A stretch of 6,083 nucleotides of DNA from CAIKBL01 sp043734785 (GTDB taxonomy: Bacteria; Pseudomonadota; Gammaproteobacteria; Ga0077536). Made by a program: the position numbers and the translations under genes. Below, piece by piece: positions 1 to 5,449 of this stretch (positions within the stretch are counted from its first letter, which is position 1; each line of letters begins with the position of its first letter). A model generated the notes under the pieces. The model had not been told where the DNA came from. It was given only the letters and a program-made list of their open reading frames with translations, and did no database searches. Location of the stretch: NCBI GenBank assembly GCA_043734785.1, contig JAYTEX010000213.1, positions 1-6,083 of the forward strand, given 5' to 3'.

Positions 1-314
1 GGGATGAACGCTTGATCGATCCCTATCTCAAATCCTTCGCGACGTTCCTGCGCCGGGCCGACGGTGTGCGCCGCGCCGGTGCCGCGAGCCTGGATCTCGC
101 CTATATCGCGGCGGGCCGCCTGGATGGTTACTGGGAATATGGTCTGCACCCCTGGGACATCGCGGCCGGTGCCCTGATCGTGCAGGAAGCCGGCGGCATG
201 GTCGGCCCTATCAATCTCCGCGATGAATTGATGGCGAGCGGGCATATATTGGCGGCAACCCCAAAGATCTATGACGAAATGCGCACGATTCTGACGGCCG
301 AGCCGCTAGCGTAG
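1..314 (+). CDS. Inositol monophosphatase family protein (SuhB-like), 3' end only
   Basis: The gene is cut by the left window edge. Its frame is open from base 3, giving 103 visible residues, about the last 40% of a family protein of roughly 260 residues. The TTG at base 12 is an internal Leu codon, not the start. Visible family features are the RRAGAASLDLAYIAAGRLDG stretch, matching the RR.GSAALDLAYVAAGR.DG segment of SuhB-type enzymes, followed by LHPWDIAAG and QEAGG. Those correspond to the second metal-binding motif, with the Asp at bases 156-158 expected to bind Mg2+. Family members hydrolyse phosphate monoesters such as myo-inositol 1-phosphate, using Mg2+ in the cytoplasm. The upstream DPIDGT motif is not in the window, so the substrate cannot be judged. 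It lies 41 bp upstream of the aminotransferase on the same strand and may be co-transcribed. Family call is firm; inositol phosphatase versus another sugar-phosphate or PAP phosphatase is open. Confidence 0.9.
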   Translation, partial: DERLIDPYLKSFATFLRRADGVRRAGAASLDLAYIAAGRLDGYWEYGLHPWDIAAGALIVQEAGGMVGPINLRDELMASGHILAATPKIYDEMRTILTAEPLA

Positions 315-341
315 CGAATACAACGCATGCCGGTGTCACGC

Positions 342-346
342 AGGAG
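342..346 (+). promoter_or_regulatory. Shine-Dalgarno site of the sugar aminotransferase
   Basis: AGGAG is followed by a 9-base spacer and the ATG at 356. This is the best ribosome binding site in the window and supports that start codon. The site lies in the 41-bp gap after the phosphatase stop codon. Confidence 0.75.
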
Positions 347-355
347 CATTGGTCG

Positions 356-1531
356 ATGACGGAACAACGCCGCCCCCCACGCGAGAACTTCCTGGTTTTC
401 GGCGCACCCCTTATCGGCGAAGAAGAAATCGATGAAGTGGTTGCCACCCTGCGTTCGGGATGGCTGGGCACAGGCCCCAAAGTGCGACGATTCGAAGAAG
501 ACTTCGCGCGCTATAAAGGCGTCGACCCCAGCTGCGTCGCAGCGGTTAATTCCTGCACGGCAGCCCTGCATGTGAGTCTCATCGCCTCTGGCGTTGGCCC
601 CGGTGACGAAGTGATCACCACGCCACTGACGTTTTGCGCAACCGTCAATGCGATCATCCACGCAGGGGCCACCCCCGTGCTGGCCGATATCGATCCTGAC
701 ACCTTGAATCTCGACCTTGAGGCCGTGCGCGCCCGTATAACCGCGCGTACGCGCGCGATCGTTGCGGTGCACTTTGCAGGGCGCCCCTGTGAGATGAACC
801 CATTAATGGACCTCGCGCGCGAGCATAACCTTGTCGTGATTGAAGATTGCGCACACGCCATCGAAACGGAGTATCACGGCGCGAAGGCCGGCACGATCGG
901 CGATTTCGGCTGTTTCAGCTTCTATGTGACCAAGAATGTGGTGACTGGTGAGGGCGGCATGGTTATCGCACGCGACCCCGTTGCCGCCGGGCGGGTTCGC
1001 ACGCTCGCACTGCACGGCATGGATCGCGATGCATGGAAGCGCTTCAGCGATAGCGGATACAAGCACTACTACGTGGTCGAGTGCGGTTTCAAATACAACA
1101 TGATGGATATCCAGGCCGCGATCGGCCTGCATCAATTGGAGAAAGTGGAGCGCAACTGGATGCGTCGCGCCGAAATCTGGCAGCGCTACCAGGAAGCGTT
1201 TGCGGGATTACCCGCGCAGCGACCAAGTCCGCCAGCGGCGGCGACTCGACACGGCTTGCATCTCTACACCTTATTGATTGATCCCGCAGCACCGCTGTCG
1301 CGCGATGGATTTTTGGACGCGATGACGAAGGAGAAGATCGGAGTGGGCGTGCACTATCTGTGCCTCGCGGAGCACCCGTTCTATCAGCAACGATTCGGCT
1401 GGCGCCCGGAAGACTATCCATTCGCCACGCAAGCAGGGCGGAGAACGGTGAGCTTGCCGCTCGGCCCGAATCTCGCCGATGAAGATGTCGAAGACGTGGT
1501 TGCGATCGTACGGCAGCTTCTTCGCGCTTGA
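356..1531 (+). CDS. DegT/DnrJ/EryC1/StrS family PLP-dependent sugar aminotransferase
   Basis: This 391-residue protein has the normal length for the family. Enzymes of this type transfer an amino group, usually from glutamate, to a keto-sugar nucleotide in the cytoplasm, yielding amino sugars for O-antigen, capsule or glycan synthesis. Visible features: the N-terminal GW.GTGP substrate/fold motif near residues 35-41; NSCTAALH at 65-72, the PLP-phosphate loop; VIEDCAHA at 161-168, with D164 expected to contact the pyridine nitrogen; SFYVTKN at 188-194, with K193 as the Schiff-base lysine, followed by TGEGGM; and FKYNMMDIQAA at 245-255, the conserved Asn segment. All key catalytic residues are present, so it should be active. 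The ATG at 356 is set by AGGAG nine bases upstream. ArnB, WecE, PseC and perosamine synthases share this architecture, so the sugar cannot be assigned. It is the only clear sugar-nucleotide-modifying enzyme in the window. Confidence 0.93.
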   Translation: MTEQRRPPRENFLVFGAPLIGEEEIDEVVATLRSGWLGTGPKVRRFEEDFARYKGVDPSCVAAVNSCTAALHVSLIASGVGPGDEVITTPLTFCATVNAIIHAGATPVLADIDPDTLNLDLEAVRARITARTRAIVAVHFAGRPCEMNPLMDLAREHNLVVIEDCAHAIETEYHGAKAGTIGDFGCFSFYVTKNVVTGEGGMVIARDPVAAGRVRTLALHGMDRDAWKRFSDSGYKHYYVVECGFKYNMMDIQAAIGLHQLEKVERNWMRRAEIWQRYQEAFAGLPAQRPSPPAAATRHGLHLYTLLIDPAAPLSRDGFLDAMTKEKIGVGVHYLCLAEHPFYQQRFGWRPEDYPFATQAGRRTVSLPLGPNLADEDVEDVVAIVRQLLRA

Positions 1532-1532
1532 G

Positions 1533-1562
1533 CGTCCTAAACGACTTATTATTTTAGCGACG
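1533..1562 (+). other. Bulged stem-loop just after the aminotransferase stop codon
   Basis: CGTC at 1533-1536 pairs with GACG at 1559-1562, and CTAAA at 1537-1541 pairs with TTTAG at 1553-1557. This makes a 9-bp stem with a single-base bulge (C1558) and an 11-base AT-rich loop. It begins two bases after the stop codon. No run of T follows, so it is not a standard intrinsic terminator; an mRNA 3'-end structure or a weak terminator is possible. A second perfect small hairpin (GGCGC, loop TTT, GCGCC) lies at 1596-1608, and the palindrome GTTCGAAC at 1569-1576. The rest of the 1532-1745 gap shows no gene and no convincing promoter. Confidence 0.35.
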
Positions 1563-1745
1563 GTCGAGGTTCGAACGAGCTCTCTTGTCGCCAGAGGCGC
1601 TTTGCGCCAGCATGGTCATTGTGACAAGCGTTCAAATATCCCTGATGCGCACCAAGGGTGAGACTCTGACATTCGACCCCTTATATACCGCGACCAACGA
1701 CAAAACATCCATCACGGAAGCTGTCTACTTCAATTTAGGCTCCGC

Positions 1746-2513
1746 GTGAGCTTGCCGGTCCTCAAGCACAAGCGCGAAGCCTGGGAGACGCGCGCCAGGG
1801 ATCTAGGGGTTCAGCTATCCTCCGTGCTGTGTCGCGGACTCCCACCACATTTGAATGCTGCGATGGATGATTGGCATCGACAGCTATTGCAGCAGCATTT
1901 TCTAGGCGAAATGTCGCCGCGTGCGCGCGTCCTTGATAGCGGTTGTGGATATGGCCGTTTGAGCTGGTTCATGCACGTAAGTAGACCTGATCTTGAGATT
2001 GTCGGCTGCGACTTCGCACATGCTTATTGCGTCGCCTTCACGAAATATGTGGATGCGCTAGCGGTTTGCATGGCACTCGAAAAATCGACATTCGCGCCGA
2101 ATACTTTTGACGGCATCGTCGCTATGAACGCGCTTATGTACTTGGACACTGCCGCGCAGACGATCGCCCTTCAGCAGTTACGAGAGTCTCTCGTACCTGG
2201 CGGCAAACTGTTTCTGCTTGAACCAGGCCTGGAATATTTCAGCTTGCTATCACGGATTGGGTTCGGTAGCCCTACCGGCGGACAGGGATTCTCTCTCCGT
2301 TCCTTTCGAGATCTGGCTATCTCCGAAGAATGGCGGATTCTGAAATCTGGAAGCGCGCTGGCATTTTCTGCCTGTCTCCCGCTAATGGGTTTAGTTGCCA
2401 GGTTAGGTCTGAACTTGAGTTGGCCCGCCAAATTAGCGCTTCGTTGGGATGGCCATTCGGCACAGCTGTCAAAATGGTCGGCCTATCGCTGGCAGCTATT
2501 GCAACGAATATGA
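1746..2513 (+). CDS. Class I SAM-dependent methyltransferase A
   Basis: The product is 255 residues with a Methyltransf_11/25-type Rossmann core. Visible motifs are motif I VLDSGCGYG at residues 62-70 (SAM binding), D89 in VGCDF at the end of strand 2 (expected to bind the ribose hydroxyls), FDGIVAMNALMYL at 121-133 (motif IV region) and LVPGGKLFLLEP at 149-160. The roughly 95-residue C-terminal tail has a hydrophobic patch near 205-230 and may hold acceptor specificity. The start is uncertain. GTG at 1746 has only a weak AGG six bases upstream, but the frame is open back only to 1662 with no ATG, GTG or TTG before 1746, so this is the earliest plausible start. The stop overlaps the ATG of the next gene (ATGA at 2510-2513), which implies translational coupling. 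The substrate is unknown; the setting suggests a sugar, lipid-linked or small-molecule acceptor. Confidence 0.85.
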   Translation: MSLPVLKHKREAWETRARDLGVQLSSVLCRGLPPHLNAAMDDWHRQLLQQHFLGEMSPRARVLDSGCGYGRLSWFMHVSRPDLEIVGCDFAHAYCVAFTKYVDALAVCMALEKSTFAPNTFDGIVAMNALMYLDTAAQTIALQQLRESLVPGGKLFLLEPGLEYFSLLSRIGFGSPTGGQGFSLRSFRDLAISEEWRILKSGSALAFSACLPLMGLVARLGLNLSWPAKLALRWDGHSAQLSKWSAYRWQLLQRI

Positions 2514-3409
2514 ACTCCGTACTGTTCCTGGCTCTGTATGGGGCATTGATGGTGGGCCATTTTGCAGCGGAGCCGGCGCGCTGGCGGTTATTGTTCTGGG
2601 ATAGCTGTACCTGGGTTTTCCCAAAATGGTTTCATCTGCACAACGTGACCGCCTTACTGAGCTACCTGTTGCCCGCCAAGCTGGGCATTCCTTTACGCCT
2701 CGGTTTGATTAAACAGCAAACTCAACTTGCGATGAGTACGGTGTTGGCGGGATTGGGCATGGACGCTGCGATTTATTATGTTACGTGGGCGTTCGTTGCG
2801 GCGATGCTGGTAGTCGGTTCACCGGCTTTGCGCACCCGGTTCCCGTCGGAAAATTTGTTCTGGTTGTTGGCTGGCATCTTTCTCATAGCCGTGGTGGGAT
2901 TGATAATCCGCCGCATTGGAAGCAGCCGAATGAGAACTGACCTGAATCGATCCAAAGCGAGGTTCACTGGCCTGCGAAGTGCGTTCAGATCGGTTGGCCA
3001 AATGCCACGTCGCAAATTAGCGCTGATACTAGGAGTGGTGCTGATTGATCTACTAGCAGAAGGTGTACGGCAAGCATGTCTTGCGGCAGCGCTGGGAATT
3101 CCCGTTCCCATGTCTACCATGATACTGGTAGGGATAGTCGGTTTCGCCGCAGGCCTGTTCTCCTTCATGCCGATGGGGCTGGGGGCTTACGACGCTACGG
3201 TGATCCTGCTGCTATCCGGTTCAGGTGTGCAGCCTGCACAATTGGTTGGGCTGCTCGCGGGCAATCGTCTGGCCCTGATCGCTTTTAGCGCTGCATTGGG
3301 AAGCGTCGGCGCTCACCAGCTTGGGTTAGGCCCCGCACAGTTGAAAGCGCTTCGCGACCTGGTTCTGCGGCGTAAACAAGCACCTCAACCTGATTTGACG
3401 GACCATTAA
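2510..3409 (+). CDS. LPG_synthase_TM-like (UPF0104/YbhN type) multi-pass inner-membrane protein
   Basis: I take the ATG at 2510, inside the ATGA overlap with the preceding stop, giving 299 residues. The frame is open back to a possible start at 2330, but that 60-codon extension runs entirely inside the methyltransferase gene and reads as polar out-of-frame sequence. Hydrophobic segments are seen near residues 3-19, 76-102, 116-134, 168-186, 203-221, 227-238 and 243-266. Family-like features are ARWRLLFW at 23-30, LLPAKLGIPLRLGLIKQQ at 53-70 (compare the LLPGRLGE..R..LLK pattern) and MPMGLGAYDATVILLL at 220-235 (compare P.GLG.rE....LL). The family includes the flippase-like domain of lysyl-PG synthases and proteins beside glycosyltransferases in glycolipid clusters. 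Transport or scaffolding of a lipid-linked intermediate is inference. With the 2510 start the first helix of many family members would be absent; an ATG at 2474 would restore part of it. Confidence 0.8.
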   Translation: MNSVLFLALYGALMVGHFAAEPARWRLLFWDSCTWVFPKWFHLHNVTALLSYLLPAKLGIPLRLGLIKQQTQLAMSTVLAGLGMDAAIYYVTWAFVAAMLVVGSPALRTRFPSENLFWLLAGIFLIAVVGLIIRRIGSSRMRTDLNRSKARFTGLRSAFRSVGQMPRRKLALILGVVLIDLLAEGVRQACLAAALGIPVPMSTMILVGIVGFAAGLFSFMPMGLGAYDATVILLLSGSGVQPAQLVGLLAGNRLALIAFSAALGSVGAHQLGLGPAQLKALRDLVLRRKQAPQPDLTDH

Positions 3410-3411
3410 GC

Positions 3412-4164
3412 ATGCGCGGCTATCAGCCCGGGTACAGCGAAATTGATCCGACGCTCTACGATCTGGAAGGCCGGCGTCGTAAAGCGCGGACCGTTGTTGC
3501 CGTGCTGCGCGAGGCGCTGGCGGCGCAACTCGCGCGGGCCCGCGTGCTGGACGTTGGCGCTTCGACCGGACATATCGATGCCCTGATCGCCGAACATGTC
3601 GATAGCCTAGTGGGCATCGATATTGACCAGACTGCGCTTGGGAACGCGCGCCGACTCTACACGACATCGCGAGCCGAATTTCTGGTCGCCGATGCCATGA
3701 ACTTGCCATTTCAGCCCGGTTCCTTCGACGTCGTGTTATGCATGCATGTCTATGAGCACGTGCCGGATAGCCAGCGTCTCTTCGACGAAATATTCAGACT
3801 ACTGCGTCCCGGCGGTGTCTGTTATTTTTCGGCGGCGAATCGTCTGATCCCAATCGAACCCCACTACGGTCTGCCCTTCTTGTCATGGCTTACGCCAAAG
3901 CTGGCAAACACTTATCTACGCATGCTTGGCCGTGGTGAGCAGTATTACGAACGGCTGCTGACTTACCCTGGCCTCAAATTCCTGACCCGCCGCTTCATTC
4001 GCCACGACTTCACACGACGAGTGATTGCTGAACCTGAGCGTTTCGGAACCGAATACATGTTCGCGCAACGTTCTCTGAAACAATCGCTGGCGTTGAGCGT
4101 CGTGGATTGGGCTTATCCGCTAAGCCCAGGATTCATTTGGGTCTTGGAGAAGCCAAAGCACTGA
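3412..4164 (+). CDS. Class I SAM-dependent methyltransferase B
   Basis: The product is 250 residues. The core carries motif I VLDVGASTG at residues 45-53 (GASTG in place of the more common GCGTG), D70 in VGIDID, VADAMNLPF at 92-100 with D94 expected to contact the adenine, FDVVLCMHVYEHV at 105-117 and LLRPGG at 130-135. After the core comes a C-terminal region rich in aromatic and basic residues (HYGLPFLSWLTPKLANTYLR near 151-170, TRRFIRHDF near 192-200) and a closing hydrophobic strand (FIWVLEK), a pattern I associate with methyltransferases in polysaccharide and glycolipid clusters. The ATG lies two bases after the membrane-protein stop. Only a weak ACGGA precedes it, so translation probably depends on coupling to the upstream genes. 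The substrate is unknown. The core assignment is firm. Confidence 0.9.
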   Translation: MRGYQPGYSEIDPTLYDLEGRRRKARTVVAVLREALAAQLARARVLDVGASTGHIDALIAEHVDSLVGIDIDQTALGNARRLYTTSRAEFLVADAMNLPFQPGSFDVVLCMHVYEHVPDSQRLFDEIFRLLRPGGVCYFSAANRLIPIEPHYGLPFLSWLTPKLANTYLRMLGRGEQYYERLLTYPGLKFLTRRFIRHDFTRRVIAEPERFGTEYMFAQRSLKQSLALSVVDWAYPLSPGFIWVLEKPKH

Positions 4165-4250
4165 TGGTTTCAGTGAACAAGCCATGCACAACGACTGTGC
4201 GTAGGTTCTCGAACAAGTTTGCCGCCATCTACTAAAGCGCGAGCTTTGAA

Positions 4251-5063
4251 ATGGTTGTTGCGAGATCGCAGATCCCTATAATCTCCCAGGCACCTGCTGC
4301 CGGGAAACTCGGTTTAATCATGCTCGCTCCCGTTGTTCGAAGGATTCTGCAACCGCTCCGGCACACCCCGTTACATCCCCAGTGGCTGCTGGCCCGCCCG
4401 CACGAGCAAGCGCTGCTCGACTTGAAAAATCTTACCGGACGGGTCCTTGATGTGGGCTGCGCAGATCGCTGGGTTGCACGGGTTCTCGATCCCGCTTGCG
4501 ACTATATTGGACTGGATTATCCCGCGACCGGTGGTGCGCTCTATCGCGCAAAACCAGACGTGTTTGCCGATGCCGCAAGCCTGCCATTCAGCAGCGAAAG
4601 TTTTGATGCAGTGGTCATGCTGGAAGTCATGGAGCACCTGCGAGATCCCGAGCGAACACTGCGGGCTTTAGTACGGGTATTGCGCCCCGGCGGTACCTTG
4701 GTGCTGTCGATGCCGTTTCTATATCCGATTCACGATGCGCCCTTCGACTATCAAAGACTGACCGGGCACGGACTTGAGCGGGACTTGCAGAGTGCCGGCC
4801 TAGAACTGAACCGGCTCGATCGCATGGGCGGCGCGCTTGAGACGGCAGGATTGCTTACTTGTCTCGCGTTGGCAGGCGGGCTCATTGACGCGCTGAAAGC
4901 ACATAGCGCTCGATTGGCATGGGCGCCACTAATCGTTGCCACAATTCCGGTGGTCAATCTTGTTGCCGCGCTCGCGCAAAGACTCTTTCCAGAGTGGTCG
5001 GGAATGAGCCAAGGCTACTGGTTGGTGGCTAAGAAACCCTTTGTTCAGTCAGCATCGCGCTGA
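4251..5063 (+). CDS. Class I SAM-dependent methyltransferase C
   Basis: The product is 270 residues from the ATG at 4251. An internal ATG at 4320 (247 residues) fits the usual short N-terminus before LRHTPLHPQWLLARP; neither start has a strong Shine-Dalgarno. Motifs are VLDVGCADRW at 65-74 (third Gly of the usual GCGxG replaced by Ala), D89 in IGLDYP, VFADAASLPF at 104-113 with D107, SFDAVVMLEVMEHL at 117-130, VLRPGG at 143-148 and FLYPIHDAPFDYQRLTGHGL at 156-175. The last block recurs in a family found with glycan genes, in which HDAP.DY.R probably forms part of the acceptor site. A hydrophobic stretch near 222-244 could touch the membrane. It is separated from methyltransferase B by 86 bp and may belong to the same transcript. 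The stop codon is the first base triplet of an inverted repeat at 5061-5105. Confidence 0.88.
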   Translation: MVVARSQIPIISQAPAAGKLGLIMLAPVVRRILQPLRHTPLHPQWLLARPHEQALLDLKNLTGRVLDVGCADRWVARVLDPACDYIGLDYPATGGALYRAKPDVFADAASLPFSSESFDAVVMLEVMEHLRDPERTLRALVRVLRPGGTLVLSMPFLYPIHDAPFDYQRLTGHGLERDLQSAGLELNRLDRMGGALETAGLLTCLALAGGLIDALKAHSARLAWAPLIVATIPVVNLVAALAQRLFPEWSGMSQGYWLVAKKPFVQSASR

Positions 5064-5105
5064 TCGCAACGAGGATCGCGATTGGAGCGAATTTGCGTGC
5101 GATCA
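5061..5105. repeat. Inverted repeat at the end of methyltransferase C, possible terminator
   Basis: TGATCGCA at 5061-5068 and TGCGATCA at 5098-5105 form a perfect 8-bp inverted repeat around a 29-base loop. The left arm includes the TGA stop codon. No T-run follows in either direction, so terminator function between the two convergent genes is only a suggestion. The right arm ends at the base where the possible AACTA target duplication of the neighbouring element begins. Confidence 0.4.
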
Positions 5106-5107
5106 AC

Positions 5108-5127
5108 TAGTCGGCCCTGAAAAAGCC
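5108..5127 (+). repeat. Left terminal inverted repeat of the MITE-like element
   Basis: This is the 20-bp left end, including the 11-base core CCCTGAAAAAG that recurs inverted at the right end. The two mismatches to the right copy are at positions 7 and 19 of the repeat. A weaker match continues after a two-base gap, with TTCT at 5128-5131 against AGAA at 5423-5426. Confidence 0.65.
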
Positions 5128-5176
5128 TTCTGCGCGGTGGAAATAGGGAACTGGTCGCATAAGTGGCGAGATGATG

Positions 5177-5215
5177 TTGCAAGATTGGTGGGTTAAGTAG
5201 AGCGAAAGCTTGCAA
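5177..5215. repeat. Internal stem-loop of the MITE-like element
   Basis: TTGCAAG at 5177-5183 and CTTGCAA at 5209-5215 form a perfect 7-bp inverted repeat with a 25-base spacer. It is one of several palindromes inside the element that would let a transcript fold. Confidence 0.4.
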
Positions 5216-5243
5216 AGTCGCGCACCTACACGAAACCCGATTG

Positions 5244-5274
5244 GGTAGGTTGGGGTGAGCTTGCGAAGCCCAAC
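5244..5274 (+). repeat. REP-like palindromic repeat, copy 1
   Basis: The copy begins with the 17-mer GGTAGGTTGGGGTGAGC (5244-5260), which returns as its exact reverse complement at 5371-5387. It continues into GCTT-GCG-AAGC (5259-5269), a 4-bp hairpin, and CCCAAC, which pairs back to GTTGGG. The layout GTTGGGG...GCTTGCGAAGC...CCAAC resembles a dispersed intergenic palindrome that I recall from many proteobacterial genomes; that link is from memory and is not shown by this window alone. Just upstream, ACCTAC at 5224-5229 can also pair with GTAGGT at 5245-5250. Confidence 0.6.
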
Positions 5275-5356
5275 AGTGAGTAGACCAGCTCGCGAGGATA
5301 CTCGGATTCGCGACGACTAGCTCGACACAGCGGGGGCACTCGGCGGATCATTGATA

Positions 5357-5387
5357 TTGGGGTTCGCGGCGCTCACCCCAACCTACC
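5357..5387 (-). repeat. REP-like palindromic repeat, copy 2, inverted
   Basis: TTGGGGT at 5357-5363 pairs with ACCCCAA at 5375-5381 around an 11-base GC-rich loop. The copy ends with GCTCACCCCAACCTACC (5371-5387), the exact 17-bp reverse complement of 5244-5260. The loop sequences of the two copies differ while the arms are identical, as expected for members of a palindromic repeat family rather than one simple hairpin. Confidence 0.6.
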
Positions 5388-5428
5388 TTGAACACGCTGT
5401 CCGCATGCGCTTTGGCTTCGATAGAAGC

Positions 5429-5448
5429 GACTTTTTCAGGGACGACTA
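5429..5448 (-). repeat. Right terminal inverted repeat of the MITE-like element
   Basis: This is the 20-bp right end, the inverted partner of 5108-5127 with 18 of 20 positions matching. Its outer edge lies one base from the last base of the stop codon of the convergent glycosyltransferase (5450-5452 on the minus strand). Confidence 0.65.
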
Positions 5449-5449
5449 A

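Larger units (their letters stand above)
5108..5448. mobile_element. MITE-like non-autonomous element, 341 bp
   Basis: The two ends are inverted copies: TAGTCGGCCCTGAAAAAGCC on the left and, read on the minus strand, TAGTCGTCCCTGAAAAAGTC on the right, identical at 18 of 20 positions. No transposase-like or other substantial ORF lies inside. Flanking duplications can be read as TA at both ends (5108-5109 and 5447-5448) or as AACTA (5105-5109 and 5448-5452). The TA reading would fit IS630/Tc1-like targeting. The interior is rich in palindromes: a 7-bp stem (TTGCAAG/CTTGCAA) at 5177-5215 and two inverted REP-like copies. The 8-mer GACGACTA of the right end recurs at 5312-5319. The element fills most of the gap between two convergent genes. 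The family name is unknown to me, and a chance 20-bp match of this quality at such a position is unlikely. Confidence 0.65.

Noticed and set aside
269..1421. Long minus-strand open frames opposite the aminotransferase
   Set aside because: They lie wholly antisense to a gene with all catalytic motifs of its family, have low-complexity Arg/Ala/Pro-rich translations and show no recognisable domain.
1479..1661. 60-codon plus-strand frame running from the aminotransferase end into the gap
   Set aside because: Its first third is out of frame with the aminotransferase, its translation shows no domain, and it has no ribosome binding site.
1666..1687. Promoter-like CTGACA and TATATA upstream of methyltransferase A
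   Set aside because: The spacer is only 10 bases, too short for a sigma-70 promoter, and no better -35 box lies 16-18 bases upstream of the TATATA.
5064..5449. Possible small RNA gene or CRISPR array in the intergenic region
   Set aside because: There are only two copies of the main repeat, they are inverted rather than direct, and there are no regular spacers. The terminal inverted repeats explain the region better as a mobile element.
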